A DNA stretch of 35,651 bases, taken from assembly GCA_015068615.1 (NCBI GenBank), contig SVKE01000001.1:106679-142329 (forward strand). Direction: 5' to 3'. The DNA is from Oscillospiraceae bacterium (lineage in GTDB: Bacteria > Bacillota > Clostridia > UBA1381 > UBA9506). Below, piece by piece: positions 7,672 through 15,205 of the stretch (position 1 is its first letter; every line of letters starts with the position of its first letter). The notes under the pieces were generated by a model that saw only the letters and a program-made list of their open reading frames with translations, had not been told where the DNA came from and did no database searches. A program made the translations under genes and the position numbers.

Positions 7672-7686
7672 GTATATGCTATATAC
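7672..7686. other. Small perfect dyad upstream of murT
   Basis: GTATAT (7672-7677) and ATATAC (7681-7686) are reverse complements separated by GCT. They lie about 27 bases before the murT start, where a promoter for murT-gatD is expected. It may overlap the -10 region or be an operator. I could not find a convincing -35. Confidence 0.3.
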
Positions 7687-7712
7687 AGATTGATAGAAAG
7701 TGGTGAAGGGGT

Positions 7713-9074
7713 ATGAAAATTCGCTTGATTTTGGCTGTCTGGGCCTGTAAGCTGGGTGTTTTTGCCAGCCGTCTGCTGGGCAAAAAGGGTACTTCCATGC
7801 CGGGACAGCTTGCCTTTAAAATCTGTCCGCAGGTGCTCAGCTTGCTGTCCCGACAGGTGAAAAAAGATATTATTGTGGTTTGCGGCACCAACGGAAAGAC
7901 AACGACAAATAATCTGCTGGCGGCCTTCCTGCGTTCCCGGGGCCATCGTGTGGTATGCAACAGTCTGGGTGCTAACATGCTCTGGGGTGTGTGCTGTGCC
8001 TTTGCAGAAAGCTGCGGCCTGACGGGCAGGCTGCGTGCCGATTATGCCTGTCTGGAGGTGGATGAAGCCTCTTGCCTTAAGGTGTTTCGACATTTAAAGC
8101 CCACCACCATGGTGGTGACAAATCTCTTTCAGGATCAGCTGGATCGGTATGGAGAGGTGAACCTAACGGCAGATCTTTTGCGCCGCGCGCTGGAGCTGTC
8201 TCCCGATACACGGCTTCTTTTAAACGGTGACGATCCGCTTGTTGCCCAATTCGGTGAGAAAACAGATCGCACCTGCTACTATGTGGGAGTGGATGAGGCG
8301 GTCTCTGATAGCGGAGAAAAGAGCGGAGACAGTCAGTTTTGTGTATTCTGCGGTGAAAAGCTGCAGTATGACTACCGGCATTACAGCCAGCTGGGGAGCT
8401 TCCGTTGTCCGGGTTGTGGTTTTGCCAGAAGGACGCTGGATTTTCGGGTGCATAACGTGGACACTTCGGCAGGCCTTCGCTTTTGCGTGGAGCATCAAGG
8501 CGCTGTGACGGATTTTGCCGTCGATTACCGCGGCTTTTATAACATTTATAATATTGTTCTTTCCTATGGTGCGGCGGTGCTGTCCTGTGGTGAGGTGCCG
8601 GCATATCAGGCGGTGCTTTCGGGCTACCGGCCGCAGATTGGCCGCATGGAGTCGTTTGACATTGGTAAGCCCGTCATTTTAAACCTGGCAAAAAATCCCG
8701 CCGGCTTTAATCAGGCCATTGCCACGGTGGCCGATGATCCCCGCGAGAAGGACCTGCTCCTTGCTGTGAACGACCATGAATCTGATGGTATGGACATTTC
8801 GTGGCTTTGGGATGTGGATTTTGAAGGGCTGCGCAGCGCCGGTGTTCGCAAGCTGGTCATCACAGGCATCCGCGCCGATGATCTTGCCCTTCGCCTAAAG
8901 CATGCGGGCTATCCGGAAGCCGAGCAGGTGAAATGCTACGACCTGCGACAAGCGGCAGAAGCTTTGACATCCGGTGACGGTGCGGTTTGCTATGCATTGG
9001 TGAATTATACCGTTGTGTTTAAGATGCAGACAATCCTAAAAGAGCTGGAGGGGGAAAAGAAGCATGGAGCGTAA
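7713..9074 (+). CDS. murT: Lipid II isoglutaminyl synthase, Mur-ligase subunit MurT
   Basis: With GatD, MurT amidates the alpha-carboxyl of D-glutamate in lipid II to D-isoglutamine at the inner face of the membrane. MurT binds ATP and the peptidoglycan precursor, and GatD supplies ammonia. The Mur-ligase P-loop reads GTNGKTTTNN (residues 58-67). A four-cysteine zinc ribbon typical of MurT is present (C210, C213, C232, C235). The C-terminal third matches the DUF1727 region. The length (453 aa) is normal. GAAGGGG directly upstream supports ATG 7713. The stop overlaps the gatD start by 11 bases, so the two subunits are translationally coupled. Confidence 0.94.
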   Translation: MKIRLILAVWACKLGVFASRLLGKKGTSMPGQLAFKICPQVLSLLSRQVKKDIIVVCGTNGKTTTNNLLAAFLRSRGHRVVCNSLGANMLWGVCCAFAESCGLTGRLRADYACLEVDEASCLKVFRHLKPTTMVVTNLFQDQLDRYGEVNLTADLLRRALELSPDTRLLLNGDDPLVAQFGEKTDRTCYYVGVDEAVSDSGEKSGDSQFCVFCGEKLQYDYRHYSQLGSFRCPGCGFARRTLDFRVHNVDTSAGLRFCVEHQGAVTDFAVDYRGFYNIYNIVLSYGAAVLSCGEVPAYQAVLSGYRPQIGRMESFDIGKPVILNLAKNPAGFNQAIATVADDPREKDLLLAVNDHESDGMDISWLWDVDFEGLRSAGVRKLVITGIRADDLALRLKHAGYPEAEQVKCYDLRQAAEALTSGDGAVCYALVNYTVVFKMQTILKELEGEKKHGA

Positions 9075-9801
9075 AAAACTTGTTATCGGGCATCTTTTTC
9101 CCGATCTTTTGAATATGTATAGCGACGGGGGTAACATCATCACGCTGAAAAACCGCTTGCTGTGGAGGGATTTTGAGGTTGAAATTAGAGAATTTGAGAA
9201 GGATGATGTCATTGACTTTTCCGTGCTGGATTTTGTCTTTTTAGGCGGCGGCTCTGACAGAGAACAACTGCTTGCCTGCGAAAACCTGAAAAAGCAGCAG
9301 TTGGCCTTAAAGGAATATATAGAATCAGACGGCGTTTTGCTGGCGGTCTGCGGAGGATACCCCCTTTTGGGTCGTTCCTGTCCGCTGATGGAGGAGATGC
9401 ATGAGGGTCTCTCTCTGATGGATATCCATACAGAGGCAGGAGAAGAGCGGGTCATCGGCAATGTGGTGATTTCCACAGACATCACGGGAGAAGAAATGCC
9501 CGTTGTGGGATTTGAAAACCATAGCGGGAAAACCTATATCGGAGCATGCAGACCCTTTGGCAGGGTGCGGTATGGTCACGGGAATAACAGTGAGGACGGC
9601 ACCTGCGGCGCTGTTTATAAAAATGTGGTGGGAACCTATTTACATGGACCGCTCCTGCCCAAAAACCCAAGGCTTGCAGACGAGCTTCTTGCGCGGGCAC
9701 TGCGCCGCAAATATGGAGAGGATCTTTCTCTTTCGCCCTTACATGATGCGGCAGAGGAAGCGGCGCAAGACTACATCATTAAACGATTTTTGCAGGACTG
9801 A
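9064..9801 (+). CDS. gatD: Lipid II isoglutaminyl synthase, glutaminase subunit GatD
   Basis: GatD is a class I (triad-type) glutamine amidotransferase related to CobB/CobQ. It hydrolyses glutamine and passes ammonia to MurT. The nucleophile is Cys96 in AVCGGYPLLG, and the catalytic His is His194 in GTYLHGPLLPKNP. Both sit where the family expects them in a 245-aa chain. The N-terminal GHLFPDLLNMYSDGGN block is typical of GatD. The start overlaps the end of murT; GGAGGGG at about 9048-9054 inside murT serves as ribosome binding site. No strong terminator follows. The next gene has its own promoter. Confidence 0.94.
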   Translation: MERKKLVIGHLFPDLLNMYSDGGNIITLKNRLLWRDFEVEIREFEKDDVIDFSVLDFVFLGGGSDREQLLACENLKKQQLALKEYIESDGVLLAVCGGYPLLGRSCPLMEEMHEGLSLMDIHTEAGEERVIGNVVISTDITGEEMPVVGFENHSGKTYIGACRPFGRVRYGHGNNSEDGTCGAVYKNVVGTYLHGPLLPKNPRLADELLARALRRKYGEDLSLSPLHDAAEEAAQDYIIKRFLQD

Positions 9802-9877
9802 GACATGCGGTAAAGAGTGAAAAACCCGTCTTAGGCTCATGAATTTGGTGAGATTGGGAAAAAATAAGAAAAAAAGG

Positions 9878-9906
9878 TTGACAATTTGTAGTTTATTCGA
9901 TATAAT
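9878..9906 (+). promoter_or_regulatory. Consensus sigma-A promoter for yceD-rpmF
   Basis: TTGACA (9878-9883), exactly 17 bases, then TATAAT (9901-9906): a perfect match to the housekeeping consensus. Transcription should begin near 9913, so the leader before GTG 9930 is only about 17 bases and consists mainly of the ribosome binding site. Confidence 0.88.
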
Positions 9907-9929
9907 TTAAAGTCAGGGGAGTGGGTGCT

Positions 9930-10421
9930 GTGATTTTTGATGTACAAGAGATTTTAAAAACCGACGGCGCACGCGCAGAACTTGCGGGGAAGCTTGCTCT
10001 ACCCGTTGAAGAAAATGGTGTTGTATTTCATGAGGATGTTACCTTTTCCGGCACCATGACGAACGTCAGTGGGGTTTTGGAGTTTCGTGCGGTGGCAGAG
10101 GGTGATTTTTCAGTTCCCTGTGCGCGTTGTATGAAAATGACGGAGCAGCATTTTTCCGTTCCTGTTTTTGAGACCTTGGCAGATGACAGGGCGGAAATTT
10201 CCGACAGGGATGCGGTGATTCCCTTAACCGGCACAGCTGTGGATTTAAACACGGTTATCTGGCCGGAGATTTTACTCAGTTTGCAGACGCGCTATTTGTG
10301 TAAGCCCGATTGTAAGGGTCTTTGCGCAAGCTGCGGAGCAGATTTGAACGAAACCACCTGCGATTGTCGTGAGGACGATATTGACCCGCGGCTGGCAGGC
10401 CTTAAGGATTTATTAACCTAA
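9930..10421 (+). CDS. yceD: DUF177 / YceD family protein upstream of rpmF
   Basis: YceD-family proteins are almost always encoded just before rpmF and have been linked to 23S rRNA accumulation; the exact activity is not settled. The protein has a CARCMK motif near the middle and a C-terminal cluster (CKPDCKGLCASCG, then C-x-C) resembling a metal-binding ribbon. I chose GTG 9930 because AGGGGA (9915-9920) sits 9 bases before it. The in-frame GTG at 9921 would touch the ribosome binding site. The result is 163 aa. It shares the promoter at 9878-9906 and the terminator at 10681-10711 with rpmF, 62 bases downstream. Confidence 0.88.
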   Translation: MIFDVQEILKTDGARAELAGKLALPVEENGVVFHEDVTFSGTMTNVSGVLEFRAVAEGDFSVPCARCMKMTEQHFSVPVFETLADDRAEISDRDAVIPLTGTAVDLNTVIWPEILLSLQTRYLCKPDCKGLCASCGADLNETTCDCREDDIDPRLAGLKDLLT

Positions 10422-10483
10422 CAGATTTGTAAATTATGGCCCGAGGTGAAGCCGCGTGGCCTGATTAATAGGAGGTGTAACAC

Positions 10484-10663
10484 ATGGCAGTACCTAAGAG
10501 AAGAACCTCAAAAGCAAGACGGGATAAAAGAAGAGCCAATTGGAAACTGGCTGTTCCGGGCATTGTTGCTTGTCCCCGCTGCGGCGAATTTATTATGCCC
10601 CACAGAGTCTGCAAGGCTTGCGGATATTATAAGGGTAAGGAAGTTATCGCTAAGGCTGAATAA
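10484..10663 (+). CDS. rpmF: 50S ribosomal protein L32
   Basis: A 59-aa basic protein of the large ribosomal subunit, starting [17 protein letters not shown], the signature of L32. It keeps a zinc ribbon with CPRC (residues 30-33) and CKAC (43-46), so this is the zinc-binding (C+) form. AGGAGG at about 10470-10475 lies 8 bases before ATG 10484. An unrelated longer reading frame covers the same bases in another phase and is not real. The gene follows yceD, the conserved arrangement, and is closed by a terminator 17 bases after its stop. Confidence 0.97.
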   Translation: MAVPKRRTSKARRDKRRANWKLAVPGIVACPRCGEFIMPHRVCKACGYYKGKEVIAKAE

Positions 10664-10680
10664 TTCGATTTTGCTTGCGG

Positions 10681-10711
10681 ATAGAGAAGGCGGCTCGTCT
10701 TCTCTATTTTT
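10681..10711 (+). terminator. Terminator of the yceD-rpmF unit
   Basis: ATAGAGAAGGCG (10681-10692) pairs with CGTCTTCTCTAT (10696-10707) with one G-U pair and a GCT loop, followed by five T residues. Confidence 0.88.
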
Positions 10712-10773
10712 GTCATTTTGCAAAAAAGTGACAACCATTAGGGTGTAAAGAGAAAGAGCGGAGAGAAGGGAAG

Positions 10774-12087
10774 GTGCAGGTCTTGCAGAAACGGGCACTG
10801 ATTGCAGAGGTATTGCCGGATAGCATTGCCGAGGAGCTGGGGCTTGAGCCGGGTGACGCTGTTTGCGCGGTGAATGGACGCGAGATTGTTGATTTTCTGG
10901 ATTATCAGTTTTTAACCGCCTCGCCGGACATTCTGCTCGAGGTAGAAAAAAAGGATGGTTCCCGAATTGAATTCGAGATTGAAAATGAAGACATGGAGGA
11001 CCTGGGTCTAACCTTCCAATCGTTCATTTTCGATTCTGCCAAAAGCTGTTCAAACCGCTGCATTTTCTGCTTTATTGACCAGCTGCCACCCGACATGCGC
11101 AAATCCCTGTATTTTAAGGATGATGACTCACGTCTTTCCTTTTTATACGGCAATTATGTAACGATGACCAATATGCTGCCGAAGGATGTAGAGCGCCTGG
11201 TGGAGTACCATGTTTCGCCGGTGAATATCTCGGTGCATACCACGAATCCCGTATTGCGGGAAAGAATGCTGCAAAACAGGCATGCGGGGCGCCTTATGGA
11301 ATATATGCGCATGCTCTATGAGGGCGGCATTACCATGAATATGCAAATCGTGCTCTGCAAGGGCGTGAATGACGGCGAAGAGCTGGACCATACACTTTGT
11401 GATTTGGCCGGCCTTCATCCGGCGGCGGCCAGCGTTTCGGTGGTGCCGGTGGGATTGACCCGGTACAGAGAAAATCTGTATCCGCTGGAGCCCTTCACCC
11501 GTGAGGACGCACAAGAGATTGTCCGTCAGGTGGAGACATGGCAGGAGCACTTTTTGAAGGAGCTGGGCACGCGCTTTGTGTATCTGGCAGATGAGCTGTA
11601 CCTGCTTGCAGACCTTCCAATGCCGCCCCATGAGGCCTACGAGGATTTTCCGCAGATTGAAAACGGCGTTGGCATGGAGGTAAGCCTTGCAGAGGAATTT
11701 AACGAGGCACTTTTAGAAAAGCCTGCCCTGGAGTATCGCGGCAAAACGCTGATTGCCACAGGAGAGCTGGCGCTTCCCTTTATCCGGAGCCTGCTCGCAC
11801 AGGCAAAGGAACAGTATCCGGCCTTGCGTGTTGAGGCTGTGGGGATTCGGAACAATCTGTTTGGTGATGGTGTGACGGTGGCGGGACTTGTGGGCGGTCA
11901 GGATTTGATTAGCCAGACTCAGGACAAGGACCTTGACAGGCTGATGATTCCGCGATCTATGTTAAAGGCCGATGAGGACATTTTTTTGGATGATGTCACG
12001 CTTGCACAGGTAGAGGCAGCCTTGGGTGTGCCTGTTGTGACGGCGGAAAATGACGGCTTTGACTTTTTGTATCAGCTGCTTCATTAA
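10774..12087 (+). CDS. PDZ-domain radical SAM protein, DUF512 family
   Basis: A protein family widespread in Clostridia, of unresolved function. Residues about 8-70 form a PDZ-like domain (DSIAEELGLEPGDAVCAVNG). The radical-SAM cluster motif follows as C92-x3-C96-x2-C99 (CSNRCIFC), which would hold a 4Fe-4S cluster. The C-terminal half matches the DUF512 region. The length (437 aa) is normal. The start is uncertain: GTG 10774 follows AGAAGG closely, while TTG 10783 has AAGGTG at a better spacing and gives a family-like N-terminus (MQKRALIAEV). The gene precedes der, as in many Clostridia, which hints at a link to ribosome or RNA metabolism. The substrate is unknown. Confidence 0.9.
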   Translation: MQVLQKRALIAEVLPDSIAEELGLEPGDAVCAVNGREIVDFLDYQFLTASPDILLEVEKKDGSRIEFEIENEDMEDLGLTFQSFIFDSAKSCSNRCIFCFIDQLPPDMRKSLYFKDDDSRLSFLYGNYVTMTNMLPKDVERLVEYHVSPVNISVHTTNPVLRERMLQNRHAGRLMEYMRMLYEGGITMNMQIVLCKGVNDGEELDHTLCDLAGLHPAAASVSVVPVGLTRYRENLYPLEPFTREDAQEIVRQVETWQEHFLKELGTRFVYLADELYLLADLPMPPHEAYEDFPQIENGVGMEVSLAEEFNEALLEKPALEYRGKTLIATGELALPFIRSLLAQAKEQYPALRVEAVGIRNNLFGDGVTVAGLVGGQDLISQTQDKDLDRLMIPRSMLKADEDIFLDDVTLAQVEAALGVPVVTAENDGFDFLYQLLH

Positions 12088-12103
12088 TCAGTAACAGAAG
12101 GAG

Positions 12104-12118
12104 GGCACGAAACGTGCC
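12104..12118 (+). other. Perfect hairpin in the DUF512-der spacer
   Basis: GGCACG (12104-12109), AAA loop, CGTGCC (12113-12118). It overlaps the end of a strong Shine-Dalgarno sequence (AAGGAGGG, 12098-12105) and has no T-tract, so it is not a standard terminator. It could mask the Shine-Dalgarno sequence or the GTG at 12114. Confidence 0.5.
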
Positions 12119-12143
12119 TTTAAGAACGGAGTTAAATCTATGA
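12114..12143 (+). CDS. Possible nine-codon leader ORF overlapping the der start
   Basis: GTG 12114 opens a frame reading MPLRTELNL and then TGA. The stop (12141-12143) overlaps the der ATG (12140-12142) as ATGA. The strongest Shine-Dalgarno sequence in this spacer (AAGGAGGG, 12098-12105) is 8 bases before this GTG, whereas der has only GGAG at 12128-12131. The arrangement suggests translational coupling of der to a mini-cistron. It may be coincidence: nine codons carry no statistical coding signal. Confidence 0.3.
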   Translation: MPLRTELNL

Positions 12144-13465
12144 ATAAACCGGTGGTTGCCATCGTTGGCAGACCCAACGTGGGAAAATCTACACTGTTTA
12201 ATAAAATTGTCGGCTCCCGGGTATCGATTGTGGATGATACGCCGGGCGTCACCCGTGACCGCATTTATATGGAGGCCGAATGGTGCGGACGGGAGTTTCT
12301 GCTCATCGATACCGGCGGTATTGAGCCGGGTGATGATGTGATTGTGACCGGCATGCGCCGTCAGGCAGAGCTTGCCATTTCACAGGCAGATGTGCTGCTG
12401 CTTATGACCAACGTACATGACGGCTTGGTGGCGGCGGATGCAGAGGTGGCCTCCATGCTGCAAAAATCGGGAAAGCCCGTGCTTTTGGTGGTCAATAAGG
12501 TGGATAACATCGGCAATCCTCCCTTGGCCTTATATGAGTTTTATAATCTTGGTCTGGGCGATCCAATGCCGGTTTCCTCCATTCACGGTCTTGGCGTGGG
12601 TGATTTATTAGACGAGGTCACGGCGCTGTTTCCGGCACCGGAAGAGACAGAGGATGAGGATGATGACACGTTAAAGGTTGCTCTGGTGGGCAAGCCCAAT
12701 GTGGGAAAATCTTCATTGATTAATAAAATTCTCGGAGAGGACCGGGTGATTGTCAGCAATGTGGCGGGCACCACGCGGGATGCCATCGATGCGAGGGTTG
12801 CGCGCGGCGGTCGGGAATATACCTTTATAGACACGGCCGGCATGCGGCGCAAGAGCCGTGTGGAGCAGGGTGTGGAGCAGTATAGCGTGATTCGCTCCCT
12901 GGGTGCCGTGGACCGCGCAGATGTGTGCGTGATTATGATTGACGCAGAAGAAGGCGTCACTGAGCAGGATACAAAAATAGCCGGTTATGCCCATGAGCAG
13001 GGAAAGGCCTGCGTGATTGCCGTGAATAAGTGGGATTTAATTGAAAAGGACGGCAAGACCATGGATACCTTTCGAAAAAAAGTGGCTGAGGGGCTTTCTT
13101 TTATGCTGTATGCCCCTGTGGTTTTTATTTCGGCTGTTACAGGGCAGCGGCTTGACCGTCTGTTTGAGCTTATAAATTATGTACGGGAGCAGAATACCAT
13201 GCGGATTCGCACCGGTGCGTTAAACGATGTGTTAAATGAGGCGACGATGCGCGTGCAGCCGCCTTCGGATAAAGGTAAGCGGCTGAAAATTTATTACATT
13301 ACGCAAGCCTCCACGGCGCCGCCGACCTTCGTTTTATTTGTCAACAACAGAGAATTGGCTCATTTTTCCTACGTTCGGTATCTGGAAAATCAGATTCGCG
13401 GTGTGTTTGGCCTGGAGGGAACGCCGGTGCGTTTCGTGCTGCGTGAGCGGGGCGAGGAGAAATAG
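12140..13465 (+). CDS. der: Ribosome biogenesis GTPase Der (EngA)
   Basis: Der is an essential GTPase with two tandem G domains that acts in assembly of the 50S subunit. The first P-loop is GRPNVGKS (residues 10-17) and the second GKPNVGKS (184-191). Each is followed by its DTxG motif (DTGGIEPGD, DTAGMRRK) and NKxD motif (NKVD, NKWD). A KH-like domain closes the protein, and the length (441 aa) is normal. An acidic linker (ETEDEDDDT) separates the G domains. Its own Shine-Dalgarno sequence is weak (GGAG, 8 bases upstream). It heads the conserved der-plsY-gpsA order. Confidence 0.97.
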   Translation: MNKPVVAIVGRPNVGKSTLFNKIVGSRVSIVDDTPGVTRDRIYMEAEWCGREFLLIDTGGIEPGDDVIVTGMRRQAELAISQADVLLLMTNVHDGLVAADAEVASMLQKSGKPVLLVVNKVDNIGNPPLALYEFYNLGLGDPMPVSSIHGLGVGDLLDEVTALFPAPEETEDEDDDTLKVALVGKPNVGKSSLINKILGEDRVIVSNVAGTTRDAIDARVARGGREYTFIDTAGMRRKSRVEQGVEQYSVIRSLGAVDRADVCVIMIDAEEGVTEQDTKIAGYAHEQGKACVIAVNKWDLIEKDGKTMDTFRKKVAEGLSFMLYAPVVFISAVTGQRLDRLFELINYVREQNTMRIRTGALNDVLNEATMRVQPPSDKGKRLKIYYITQASTAPPTFVLFVNNRELAHFSYVRYLENQIRGVFGLEGTPVRFVLRERGEEK

Positions 13466-13504
13466 CTTAACATTAAACGATAAATCAATTTTGAGGTGGT
13501 TATC

Positions 13505-14158
13505 ATGCAGATTGCTTTTTTATTGGGCAGCCTGATTGGCGGCTATCTTTTAGGAAGCCTGAATGCATCTATTATCATTGGAAGGCTGATGGGCGTGGAT
13601 ATCCGGAATGAGGGCAGTAAAAATGCCGGCATGACCAATGCGCTTCGGGTGCTGGGAAAAAAGACGGCTGTTTTTGTCTTTCTGTTTGACCTTCTAAAGG
13701 CAGTTATTTCGGTGCTGCTTGCCCGCTTTCTGGCCGGACGCCTTTACCCGGAGGTGCTGGATATCGGCCGGTATGCGCAATACCTGGCGGGTCTTGGTGC
13801 CGTGCTGGGACATAATTTCCCGGTGTATTTCGGCTTTCGGGGAGGCAAGGGAATTCTGGCCTCGTGGGGCGTTATTATGATTTTAGACTATCGCATTGCG
13901 CTGCTCCTGCTTTTGGTGTTCGTTTTGGTGGTGGGCGCCACGCGGTATGTATCTTTAGCCTCCATTACAAGTGCGATTTTATATCCCTTGTTTGTGATTG
14001 CCTTTAATGTGAACCTGGATGAGTCGACGGTGCCTTATTATATTGCCTTATCACTTGTGATATCTGTTTTGGCAGTGTACCGTCACAGGGCAAACATTTC
14101 CCGCTTAACCTCGGGAACGGAATCAAAACTGGGGGCGAAACCTGAAAAGAAGGAGTAG
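13505..14158 (+). CDS. plsY: Acyl-phosphate:glycerol-3-phosphate acyltransferase PlsY
   Basis: PlsY transfers an acyl chain from acyl-phosphate to glycerol-3-phosphate, the first committed step of phospholipid synthesis, in the cytoplasmic membrane. Conserved cytoplasmic loops are visible: GSKNAGMTNALRV near residues 37-49 and GHNFPVYFGFRGGKG near 100-114. Several hydrophobic segments fit the usual multi-pass topology. ATG 13505 is chosen because GAGGTGG (13493-13499) lies 5 bases upstream; the in-frame GTG at 13496 is inside that site. The result is 217 aa. gpsA, which makes its substrate glycerol-3-phosphate, follows after 6 bases. Confidence 0.95.
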   Translation: MQIAFLLGSLIGGYLLGSLNASIIIGRLMGVDIRNEGSKNAGMTNALRVLGKKTAVFVFLFDLLKAVISVLLARFLAGRLYPEVLDIGRYAQYLAGLGAVLGHNFPVYFGFRGGKGILASWGVIMILDYRIALLLLLVFVLVVGATRYVSLASITSAILYPLFVIAFNVNLDESTVPYYIALSLVISVLAVYRHRANISRLTSGTESKLGAKPEKKE

Positions 14159-14164
14159 AGGTCT

Positions 14165-15184
14165 ATGAAAAGCATTGCAGTTATCGGCTCGGGTGGCTGG
14201 GGGACAGCCATAGCCTCATTGTTGGCAAAAAACGGCCATGAGGTTGCACTTTGGTCTTATTTGCCGGCAGAATCCGAGGCACTCTCAAGGGATAAGGAAA
14301 ACAAGCAGTTTCTGCCCGGTGTAAAGCTGCCCGAAAGCATTCGTTTTACAGCTTCTTTAGAGGAGGCGGCACAGGGTGCAGAGATTTTATTTATGGTGAC
14401 ACCTTCAAAGGCTGTCGCTGCCACGGCAAAAGCACTTTCGCCCTTTGTGGCAGAGGGGACTGTGATTGTAAATGCCTCTAAGGGCCTGGAGCAGGCAACC
14501 CAGAGGCGCCTTTCAGAGGTGATTGCAGAAGCTGTTCCTCAGGCAAGGATAGCGGTTATGTCCGGTCCGTCTCATGCAGAGGAGGTAGGCCGCGGCCTGC
14601 CGACCACCAACGTGATTGCCTCTGCCGACCTACAGCTTTCACAGGAGCTGCAGGATGTTTTAATGAGTGACAGCTTTCGCGTGTACACCGGCACGGATAT
14701 GGTGGGTGTTGAGCTGGGCGGTGCGCTCAAAAACGTCATTGCCCTGTGTGCCGGCGTGGCAGATGGCCTTGGCCTGGGCGACAATGCCAAGGCAGCCCTG
14801 ATGACCCGAGGCATTGCAGAAATTGCCCGTTTGGGTGTGGCCATGGGGGCCGATCTTTCCACGTTCAGCGGTCTTTCCGGCGTGGGAGATTTGATTGTGA
14901 CCTGCACCAGTATGCATTCCCGCAATCGCCGGGCCGGTATATTGATTGGCCAGGGTGTCAGCCCGGAGAAGGCTGTTGAAGAGGTGAAAATGGTTGTAGA
15001 GGGCTTTTATACCACGAAGGCAGCCTACAAGCTGGCGACACGCCTCGGTGTGGAAATGCCCATTACCGAGCAGGCCTATCAGGTGTTGTTTGAAGGCAAG
15101 GACCCGAAAACCGCCGTGATGAGCCTGATGGTGCGGAAGAAAAAGCATGAAACCGAGCGAGAAGCGATTGACGGGATATTTTAA
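14165..15184 (+). CDS. gpsA: Glycerol-3-phosphate dehydrogenase (NAD(P)+)
   Basis: GpsA reduces dihydroxyacetone phosphate to sn-glycerol-3-phosphate for phospholipid synthesis. The dinucleotide-binding loop GSGGWGTAIA is at residues 8-17, and ASKGLEQ near 103-109. The active-site region follows (GALKNVIALCAGVADGLGLG, with the catalytic Lys). The length (339 aa) is typical. AAGGAG in the end of plsY is the ribosome binding site, only 6 bases separate the genes, and the product feeds PlsY directly. This is therefore a functional operon. Confidence 0.96.
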   Translation: MKSIAVIGSGGWGTAIASLLAKNGHEVALWSYLPAESEALSRDKENKQFLPGVKLPESIRFTASLEEAAQGAEILFMVTPSKAVAATAKALSPFVAEGTVIVNASKGLEQATQRRLSEVIAEAVPQARIAVMSGPSHAEEVGRGLPTTNVIASADLQLSQELQDVLMSDSFRVYTGTDMVGVELGGALKNVIALCAGVADGLGLGDNAKAALMTRGIAEIARLGVAMGADLSTFSGLSGVGDLIVTCTSMHSRNRRAGILIGQGVSPEKAVEEVKMVVEGFYTTKAAYKLATRLGVEMPITEQAYQVLFEGKDPKTAVMSLMVRKKKHETEREAIDGIF

Positions 15185-15205
15185 CAATAGGGATGAGGCG
15201 AGAGC

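Noticed and set aside
10446-10748. A 100-codon ORF across rpmF
   Set aside because: It is a different phase of the L32 gene and runs into its terminator; rpmF at 10484-10663 explains the sequence.
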